Shown: positions 58,067 to 64,000 of the stretch, piece after piece
How positions within the stretch are numbered: position 1 is the first letter of the stretch
Layout of the letters: the number at the start of each line of letters is the position of its first letter
Assembly: GCA_963751775.1 (NCBI GenBank)
Contig: CAVVVW010000028.1
Span: 434,001 to 498,000, forward strand
Length of the DNA: 64,000 bases
Origin: CADEEN01 sp963751775
GTDB taxonomy: Bacteria > Pseudomonadota > Gammaproteobacteria > Burkholderiales > Burkholderiaceae_C
Direction: 5' to 3'
Position numbers and translations under genes: made by a program
Notes under the pieces: generated by a model
The model's database searches: none
The model's input: the letters and a program-made list of their open reading frames with translations, nothing else
What the model was told of the DNA's origin: nothing

Positions 58067-60257
58067 CCTTCAGCCGCCACGCGTGCAGCAGCGGCTCGGT
58101 GTAGCCGTTCGGCTGTTCCTTGCCCTTGAAGACCAGGTCGCAGGCGGCCTGGTAGGCGGCCGATGTGCCGAAGTGGCCAGCCATCGGCTGGTACAGCGGG
58201 TCGCCGGCGTTTTGCCCGTCGACCACCGCCGCCATGCGCTCGAACGTGGCCAGCACCTGGGCCTGACTGACGATGCCGTGGTGCAGCCAGTTCGCGATGT
58301 GCTGGCTGGAGATGCGCAGCGTGGCCCGGTCTTCCATCAGGCCGACGTCGTGGATGTCGGGCACCTTCGAGCAGCCGACGCCCTGGTCGACCCAGCGCAC
58401 GACATAACCCAGGATGCCCTGCGCGTTGTTGTCGAGCTCCTGCTGGATCTCGCTCGCCGACCACGATGGCTTCGCGACCACGGGAATGGTCAGCATGCCA
58501 TGCAGCAGCGCATCGCGTTCGGCCTCGAAGTCGATCTTCTCCATCTGCCGTTGCACAGCGGACACGTCGACCTGGTGATAGTGCAGCGCGTGCAGGGTCG
58601 CTGCGGTGGGCGATGGCACCCAGGCGGTGTTGGCGCCGGCCAGCGGGTGCGCGACTTTTTGCTGCAGCATCGCGGCCATCAGGTCGGGCATGGCCCACAT
58701 GCCCTTGCCGATCTGTGCCTTGCCGCGCAGGCCGCACTCCAGGCCGACCAGCACGTTGCTGCGTTCGTAGGCGCGGAGCCAGGCGCTGGATTTCATGTCG
58801 CCCTTGCGCAGCATCGGTCCGGCCAGCATCGCGCTGTGCATCTCGTCACCGGTGCGGTCGAGAAAGCCGGTGTTGATGAAGGCCACGCGGCCGGCCGCGG
58901 CGGCGATGCAGGCCTTGAGGTTGACGCTGGTGCGCCGTTCCTCGTCCATGATGCCGAGCTTGACCGTGTTCTTGGGCAGACCGAGCAGGCTTTCGACGCG
59001 CCCGAACAGCTCGCTGGCGAACGCGACTTCGGCCGGGCCGTGCATCTTCGGCTTGACGACATAGACCGAGCCGGTGCGCGAATTGCGAATGCCACCCGCC
59101 GCGCGTGTGCGCTTCAGGTCATGGATCGCGCACGCCGTCGTGACGACTGCGTCGAGAATGCCTTCCGGGATCTGCTGCCGCGCCGCGCTCGGACCCCACA
59201 GGATCGCCGGGTGGTTCATCAGGTGGCCGACGGTGCGCACGAAGAGCAGCGAACGGCCGTGCAACACGACCTCGCCATGGCCGTCGGGGGCGTTGTAGCG
59301 GCGATCCGGGTTGAGGGCGCGCACGAACGTGCGGCCGCCCTTGGCCACGCTCTCGCTGAGCGTGCCCTTGAGGATGCCCAGGCAGTTGGCATAGGCCTGC
59401 ACCTTGTCGTCGGCGTCGACCACCGCCACCGAGTCTTCGAGGTCGAGGATCGTCGACAGCGCGGCTTCGAGCACCAGGTCGGACACGCCCGCCGGGTCGT
59501 TGGCGCCGATCGCAGAGCTGCGGTCGATGCACAGGTCCAGGTGCAGGCCGTGGTGGCGCAGCAGCACCGACGACGGCGCGCTTGCCGTGCCCTGGTAGCC
59601 GACGAATTGCGCCGGGCTGGCCAGGCCGCTGCGGCGACCGCCGGTCAGGCTCACGAGCAGGCGGCCGCTTTCGATGCGGTAGGCGGTCGAGTCGACATGC
59701 GAGCCGGTCTGCAACGGCGCCGTGCGATCGAGCACGTGACGTGCGTACTCGATCACCTTGGCCCCGCGCACCGGGTTGTAGGCGCTGCCGCGCGCGGCGC
59801 CGCCGCTGTCTGGTAGCGCGTCGGTGCCGTACAGGGCGTCGTACAGCGAGCCCCAGCGCGCGTTGGCCGCGTTGAGGGCATAGCGTGCGTTGGTGATCGG
59901 CACCACCAGTTGCGGGCCGGCCTGCAGCGCGAGCTCGGCATCCACGTTCCTGGTGCTCGCGCGCACCGTGGCCGGGATCGGCGTCAGGTAGCCGATGCGC
60001 TCGAGAAAGGCGCGATAGGCGCGAAGGTTCGCGACCGGCCCCGGGTGGGCGCCGTGCCATGCGTCGAGCTCGTGCTGCAAGCGATCGCGCTCGGCCAGCA
60101 GCGCGGCATTCTTCGGCGCCAGGTCGTGCACCAGCGCGTCGAATCCTTGCCAGAAGGCGGCGCGGTCGACCCCGGTGCCGGGCAGGACCTGGTCATCGAT
60201 GAAGCCGAGCAGCGGGTCGGCGACCTGCAGGCGGTGAATGGTCGTGCGCGTTGTCAT
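58044..60257 (-). CDS. glcB: Malate synthase G
   Basis: Condenses glyoxylate with acetyl-CoA to malate, 737 aa, intact. It starts MTTRTTIHRLQVADPLLGFI. It continues with DLEDSVAVVDADDKVQAY (catalytic Asp/Glu region), TGSVYVVKPKMHGPAEVAFA, LGIMDEERRTSVNLKACIAA, AFINTGFLDRTGDEMHSAM and MAAMLQQKVAHPLAGANTAW. Length matches E. coli GlcB (723 aa). It allows growth on glyoxylate or glycolate. The HAD dehalogenase gene 17 bases upstream, which can produce glycolate from haloacetate, fits this role. The frame also runs open into the HAD gene, but that fusion is an artefact. Confidence 0.95.
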   Translation of the reverse strand: MTTRTTIHRLQVADPLLGFIDDQVLPGTGVDRAAFWQGFDALVHDLAPKNAALLAERDRLQHELDAWHGAHPGPVANLRAYRAFLERIGYLTPIPATVRASTRNVDAELALQAGPQLVVPITNARYALNAANARWGSLYDALYGTDALPDSGGAARGSAYNPVRGAKVIEYARHVLDRTAPLQTGSHVDSTAYRIESGRLLVSLTGGRRSGLASPAQFVGYQGTASAPSSVLLRHHGLHLDLCIDRSSAIGANDPAGVSDLVLEAALSTILDLEDSVAVVDADDKVQAYANCLGILKGTLSESVAKGGRTFVRALNPDRRYNAPDGHGEVVLHGRSLLFVRTVGHLMNHPAILWGPSAARQQIPEGILDAVVTTACAIHDLKRTRAAGGIRNSRTGSVYVVKPKMHGPAEVAFASELFGRVESLLGLPKNTVKLGIMDEERRTSVNLKACIAAAAGRVAFINTGFLDRTGDEMHSAMLAGPMLRKGDMKSSAWLRAYERSNVLVGLECGLRGKAQIGKGMWAMPDLMAAMLQQKVAHPLAGANTAWVPSPTAATLHALHYHQVDVSAVQRQMEKIDFEAERDALLHGMLTIPVVAKPSWSASEIQQELDNNAQGILGYVVRWVDQGVGCSKVPDIHDVGLMEDRATLRISSQHIANWLHHGIVSQAQVLATFERMAAVVDGQNAGDPLYQPMAGHFGTSAAYQAACDLVFKGKEQPNGYTEPLLHAWRLKVKSTSAA

Positions 60258-60274
60258 GGTGCGAGGTGGGCTGG

Positions 60275-60962
60275 TCAAGTGGGAAAGAAGTCGAGCACGT
60301 CGAGCAGGCTGCTGCCGGTGCGCGTCGGAGAGGTATCGAGTTGCTCGGGCGGCAGCCGCGCACGGTTGACCCACAGCGTGGTGTAGCCGAACCAGGTCGC
60401 GCCGATCGCATCCCAGCCGTTGCTCGACACGAACAGAATCTGCCGCGCTGGCAGCTTGAGCGCCTGTGGCCCAAGCGCATAGGCAGCGGGGTCGGTCTTG
60501 AAGCGCTGCACGGTGTGCACCGAGAGCACATGGCGTCAGCAGGTCGGACAGCCCGGCGCTCTTCACGGCCACGCCGAGCATCTCGGGGTCGCCATTGGAC
60601 AGGATGCCGGTGACGATGCCGCGGCGCCTCAACTCGAGCAGCAATCCGCGATTCTCGGGAAAGGCACTCAGGTGCCGGTACTGGTTCATCAGCTGCGCTT
60701 CGGCCGCCGCATCGAGCGCCAATGCCAGCCGCGCTGCGGCGTAGCGCAGGCCGGCGCGCGTGACGTCCCAGAACGGCCGGTAGCGCCCGCTCATCGTCAA
60801 CAGGCGCGTGTAGTCGATCTGCTTGTCGCGCCACAACAGCGCCAGGCGTTCGCCGTGGCCGGGGAAGAGTTGCTCGGCGAGCAGGCCCACGCTGTACACA
60901 TCGAACAGCGTGCCGTAGGCGTCGAACAAGACGGCGCTGGGCGCACCCGGCTGGTTTTCCAT
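60275..60962 (-). CDS. Haloacid dehalogenase type II (frameshifted)
   Basis: HAD-superfamily L-2-haloacid dehalogenase-like protein of about 228 aa. The nucleophile motif is SAVLFDAYGTLFDVYSVG, followed by LRRRGIVTGILSNGDPEML. After an extra base at 60532-60533 come LSVHTVQRFKTDPAAYALG (conserved Lys) and FVSSNGWDAIGATWFGYTTL with WVNRARLPPEQLD. It hydrolyses 2-haloacids to 2-hydroxyacids. The frameshift makes the first part read on into malate synthase as one 972-residue frame. It is divergent from the LysR regulator, which may control both genes. Confidence 0.88.
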
Positions 60963-61045
60963 CCGCCCAATCTATTCGCTGCGCGGGACGGCATTAAGTG
61001 CCCGAAACGGCTGGGATTGATGACTTCGATGCAAAATCGAGCGCC

Positions 61046-61948
61046 ATGGACAAGCTCAAACAGATCGAGTCCTTCGCCTCCGTCGCCGCCCGGGGCAGCC
61101 TGACGGCGGCGGCCAACGCCGAGGGCGTCGCGCCGGCGGTGATCGGCCGGCGCATCGACGCGCTCGAGGAGCGGCTTGGCGTGAAGCTGCTGGTGCGCAC
61201 CACCCGGCGCATCACGTTGACCCACGAAGGCAGTGCCTTTCTCGACGACTGCCAGCGTTTGTTGGTGGATCTTGCCAATGCCGAAGCGAGCGTCAGCGCG
61301 GGCGGTGTGAAAGCAAGTGGCTACTTGCGAATCACTGCGCCGGCGGGCTTCGGGCGCCGTCACGTGGCGCCGATGGTGCCGAAGTACCTGGCCCAGCACC
61401 CCGACGTGCGTATCTCGCTGAACCTGTCGGACCGCGTCGTGGACATCGTCAATGAAGGCTACGACTGTGCGGTGCGCGTTGGCGATCTGCCCGATTCGAG
61501 CCTGGTCAGCCTGCGGCTGGCCGACAACCGGCGGCTGTGCGTGGCAGCGCCGGCCTACCTCAAACGCGCCGGCACGCCCAAATCACCGGCCGAGCTGCAA
61601 CGTCACGAATGCCTGACGCTCAGCTCCGACGCCAGCCAGACACGGGGCTGGGCCTTTAGCGTCGATGGGGTCGTCTCCCACCTGCGGCCCAGTGGCCGGC
61701 TCGACTGCAGTGATGGACAGGTGCTGCACGATTGGTGCGTGCAGGGCCTGGGCATCGCCTGGCGCAGCACATGGGAGGTCGACGAAGACATTGCCGCCGG
61801 CCGCCTGGTCAGCCTGCTCGAGGAGTTCGCGGCGCCGCCGAACGGCATCTACGCCCTGTTCCCGCAACGCAAGCACCTGCCATTGCGCGTACGTCTGTGG
61901 ATCGACTTTCTCAAGCACAGCTGGGGCGACCCGGCCTACTGGGCATAG
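61046..61948 (+). CDS. LysR-type transcriptional regulator
   Basis: A 300-aa LysR regulator, intact. The N-terminal winged helix-turn-helix reads MDKLKQIESFASVAARGSLT with AAANAEGVAPAVIGRRIDA and LVRTTRRITLTHEG. The C-terminal effector domain starts ASGYLRITAPAGFGRRHVAP and includes NEGYDCAVRVGDLPDSSLV. It belongs to the CrgA/DmlR-like branch common in Burkholderiales. It is divergent from the HAD-glcB pair with an 83-base shared promoter gap, so it is a likely regulator of 2-haloacid/glyoxylate use. Confidence 0.92.
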   Translation: MDKLKQIESFASVAARGSLTAAANAEGVAPAVIGRRIDALEERLGVKLLVRTTRRITLTHEGSAFLDDCQRLLVDLANAEASVSAGGVKASGYLRITAPAGFGRRHVAPMVPKYLAQHPDVRISLNLSDRVVDIVNEGYDCAVRVGDLPDSSLVSLRLADNRRLCVAAPAYLKRAGTPKSPAELQRHECLTLSSDASQTRGWAFSVDGVVSHLRPSGRLDCSDGQVLHDWCVQGLGIAWRSTWEVDEDIAAGRLVSLLEEFAAPPNGIYALFPQRKHLPLRVRLWIDFLKHSWGDPAYWA

Positions 61949-62099
61949 CTGAGACCACCCCGAGGCGGCCTGCGGCATTGGCTTGCATCGACGCCTGCCA
62001 TTCGCGACGCGAGCCGTGCGCCGTTCTGCCGGCAACTGAGAGAGCGAGGGCCCGGCACTGACCTGGCCCCCGGCTCTTGGTGACTGACAGCGGGCGCGC

Positions 62100-62537
62100 T
62101 CAGCCCTTCGTCGAATCGGCCATGCACTTCTTGATGTGGCTGCTGCGCGCCGCGCCGGCCAGCTTCTTCTCGTCGGCCGATTTCTCGCACGCCGGGCTGG
62201 TGCTTGCCGCGGTGGGCTGGGCCGCCGAGTCGGCCATGCACTTCTTGATGTGGCTGCTGCGTGCCGCGCCAGCCAGCTTCTTCTCGTCGGCTGACTTCTC
62301 GCACGCCGGGCTGGTCGCTGCCGCCGTGGGTTTGGCCGCACTGGCAGCGCCGGCCGGCTTGGCCGACAGGCAGTCACTCATGAAGGCCTTGCGGGCGTCG
62401 CCTTCGAGCTTCTTGCTGCCGGCTTCCTTGTTGCAGGCCGTCATCTTGTCTTGCTGGGCGCTGGGCTTTTTCTCGTCGGCCGCCTGGGCCGACAGCGCGA
62501 ACGCCGCCACGGCCAGCGCCATCATCAGCTTCTTCAA
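62100..62537 (-). CDS. PsiF-repeat periplasmic protein
   Basis: A 145-aa exported protein. MMALAVAAFALSAQAADEKK is a signal peptide reached from a TTG start at 62535-62537, which has AGGAGAA upstream. The mature protein has three PsiF repeats: MTACNKEAGSKKLEGDARKA, then CEKSADEKKLAGAARSSHIK twice, each ending in a cysteine-containing FMSDCL or KKCMA. E. coli PsiF is phosphate-starvation inducible. Function is not known. Two of the three repeats are nearly identical in DNA. Confidence 0.85.
   Translation of the reverse strand: MKKLMMALAVAAFALSAQAADEKKPSAQQDKMTACNKEAGSKKLEGDARKAFMSDCLSAKPAGAASAAKPTAAATSPACEKSADEKKLAGAARSSHIKKCMADSAAQPTAASTSPACEKSADEKKLAGAARSSHIKKCMADSTKG
62116..62320. repeat. 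114-bp tandem duplication inside the psiF-like gene
   Basis: The plus strand at 62116 (TCGGCCATGCACTTCTTGAT) recurs at 62230 with a period of 114 bases (38 codons). Over about 90 bases the two copies differ only at a few third positions. This is a recent in-frame duplication of one PsiF repeat. Confidence 0.85.
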
Positions 62538-62671
62538 TCTGGGTTCTCCTTCGTTCTCGGTCGTCGGGCACGATTGCCGCGCCGGATTGAAGCAGACACT
62601 GCCCGCCCCGGCAATGGCTTCAACGCGCGGCGAGCGCGGCAGGTGCACAACGCGGCGGATAGCCGTGCCGC

Positions 62672-64000
62672 TCAGAGAATGCGGCGTGGGTGGTCCAGTG
62701 CCTCGTGCGCGGCGTGCAGCCGCCGCACCAGGACCTCGATGAACGCGGCGTCGAAACGGTGCCGGGTGGCGGGCGACAACTGGGCCAGCGACTTGGCCGT
62801 GAACGAAACCGTGGTCGCCGGCTCCGACACGAACACGTCGGCGCGGTGCAGGCGCAGCGCTTCGCTCGGCGCCAGGTAGGCCATCTCGCCGACCGAGGCG
62901 CCGCATGGGAGTTGCGCCACCTTGACGCCGTCGCGAAAGACTTCGACTTCGCCCTGCGCCAGGATATGGAAGCTGCCGCCGGCCTGACCCTTCTCGTACA
63001 GCGCGTGGCCGATCCGAAAACGCTGCCACTTGGCGCGGTGCACGACTTCCCACAGTTCGACGTCGTCGAAGTGCGCGAAGAACTCCAGTGCACGCAACAG
63101 GCTGAAACGCTCGGAGTCGAGCACGCCCTGCAGGCGGCCGCGCGGGATCTCGTGCCGCGCCACCAGGCCCGACAGGCCCTGCGCGAACGCGTCCCAGGTC
63201 AGCGGGCGATCAGCCGGTTGCTTGGCCAGGGCGCCGCAGATCAGCGCGTCGAGGCTGGCCGGCACGCCGTCGCGCAGGCCCATCAGCGAGACGGGGGTTT
63301 CGGTGAACACCTGGTGCATCAGCGCCGGCTGCGTCTGGGCGTCGAAAGGGGGCTTGCCGGCCACCAGGTGGTAGAGCACGGCCGCCAGCGAATAGATGTC
63401 GGCGCCGCAGCCAAGGGTTCCGCCGTCGAGCTGCTCGGGCGACATGTAGGCCAGCGAGCCGACGCGGTGGACCTGGGTTCGTTCGGCGTCGAGTTGCAGC
63501 ACGCTGCCGAAGTCGGTGATCTTCACATTCACCACCTGGTCGCCGTTCATCACGGCCAGCAGGTTGGCCGGCTTGACATCACGGTGAATCAGGCCCTGGC
63601 GATAGACGTAACCCAGTGCCATTGCGCACTTGAAGCCGATCTCGACGATCTGCTCGAGCGACAGCAACGCGTCCGGGCGGCAGAAACTGCGCAGCGTGGT
63701 GCCCGGCACGTACTCCATCACCAGATGCGGCTGCACCGGGTCGGGCACGGCATCGAAGATCTGCACCACATTCGGATGCGACAGGCGGCCGACCAGCGCG
63801 GCTTCGGCGGCGAAGAAGCGGTCGTAGTAATGCGCCCCACTGCTGTCGTCGGCGCTCGCCGCCATCGCTGCGCGCACGCACTTGATGGCCACGTCGCGAC
63901 CGCTGAAGTCGTCGCGCGCGTGGAAGACCTCGCTGGTCGCACCCTCGCCGAGGCGAGCCAGCACGCGGTACTTGCCGATGTGGCTCGGCAGCCTCGGCGG
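62672..64000 (-). CDS. Ser/Thr protein kinase with C-terminal cyclic-nucleotide-binding domain (5' partial)
   Basis: The gene runs off the right edge; the frame is open to 64000 (SHIGKYRVLARLGEGA). The kinase domain is Hanks type: glycine loop LGEGATSEVFHARDD, VAIK lysine, catalytic loop LIHRDVKPANLLAV, ITDFGSVLQL, and YMSPEQLDGG with ADIYSLAAVLYHLVAGKPPF. From about residue 315 a CNB domain follows (RFRIGHALYEKGQAGGSFHI with LAQGEVEVFRDGVKVAQL and GASVGEMAYL), then a C-terminal helix. This predicts phosphorylation controlled by a cyclic nucleotide. No transmembrane segment is visible in the part seen. Confidence 0.9.
   Translation of the reverse strand, partial: PPRLPSHIGKYRVLARLGEGATSEVFHARDDFSGRDVAIKCVRAAMAASADDSSGAHYYDRFFAAEAALVGRLSHPNVVQIFDAVPDPVQPHLVMEYVPGTTLRSFCRPDALLSLEQIVEIGFKCAMALGYVYRQGLIHRDVKPANLLAVMNGDQVVNVKITDFGSVLQLDAERTQVHRVGSLAYMSPEQLDGGTLGCGADIYSLAAVLYHLVAGKPPFDAQTQPALMHQVFTETPVSLMGLRDGVPASLDALICGALAKQPADRPLTWDAFAQGLSGLVARHEIPRGRLQGVLDSERFSLLRALEFFAHFDDVELWEVVHRAKWQRFRIGHALYEKGQAGGSFHILAQGEVEVFRDGVKVAQLPCGASVGEMAYLAPSEALRLHRADVFVSEPATTVSFTAKSLAQLSPATRHRFDAAFIEVLVRRLHAAHEALDHPRRIL

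Noticed and set aside
58044..60962. A single 972-residue frame fusing a HAD dehalogenase to malate synthase G
   Set aside because: The HAD part is truncated by a one-base shift at about 60532. Its proper C-terminal half lies in the next frame with its own stop at 60275, and malate synthase has its own ATG at 60257. The fusion is an artefact of the indel.

Overview
The window is very GC-rich, and almost every reading frame is a complete housekeeping gene of proteobacterial type. The order gyrB-dnaN-dnaA / rpmH-rnpA-yidD-yidC-mnmE, the mnmG-rsmG pair, the imuA-imuB-dnaE2 mutagenesis cassette and the kdsD-kdsC-lptC run point to a betaproteobacterium of the order Burkholderiales. By inference it belongs to the Rubrivivax/Leptothrix side of the order. 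The replication origin lies inside the window, most likely between dnaA and rpmH near 36.3 kb. Most genes left of it run on the minus strand and most core genes immediately right of it run on the plus strand, as expected for co-orientation with replication.

Layout. 0-1.1 kb: a ProQ/FinO-type RNA chaperone. 1.3-5.3 kb: a minus-strand operon of two lipoproteins (DUF4382, DUF5666) around a DUF6502 protein. 5.5-11.4 kb: dnaE2, imuB and imuA behind a near-perfect LexA box. 11.4-14.7 kb: a lipocalin, rsmG and mnmG, with three parS-like centromere sites embedded in rsmG and mnmG but no parA or parB alongside. 14.8-18.2 kb: a hydrolase plus NatAB-type ABC exporter operon. 18.3-21.6 kb: a cysteine-less glutaredoxin-like protein, a thioredoxin-fold protein, a pirin and DUF427. 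21.9-24.0 kb: a FadH-type dienoyl-CoA reductase. 24-30.8 kb: an accessory/stress stretch (DUF3616, tiny membrane proteins, the Anbu proteasome relative with a transglutaminase-like protein, a trypsin-like protease, BON, PRC-barrel and CsbD proteins). 30.9-40.7 kb: the origin-proximal core genes. 40.8-46.5 kb: a cyclic-nucleotide-binding protein, a Kef-type antiporter, Kdo synthesis genes, lptC and an SDR. 46.7-53.7 kb: an RRM protein, MarC, a GMC oxidoreductase, a PAS histidine kinase and a long-chain acyl-CoA ligase. 53.7-64 kb: an M14 carboxypeptidase, a glutamine amidotransferase, a geranylgeranyl-reductase-like flavoprotein, a DksA-like protein, malate synthase G with a HAD dehalogenase and a LysR regulator, a PsiF-repeat protein, and a Ser/Thr kinase fused to a cyclic-nucleotide-binding domain that runs off the end.

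A major caution concerns the sequence itself. More than twenty genes, including dnaA, dnaN, rnpA, yidC, mnmE and mnmG, are interrupted by single-base frameshifts. Nearly all of these shifts have the sign of one extra base, so they look like uncorrected insertion errors and not true pseudogenes. Coordinates of those genes are given across the frameshift. No tRNA, rRNA, CRISPR array, insertion sequence or prophage was recognised.
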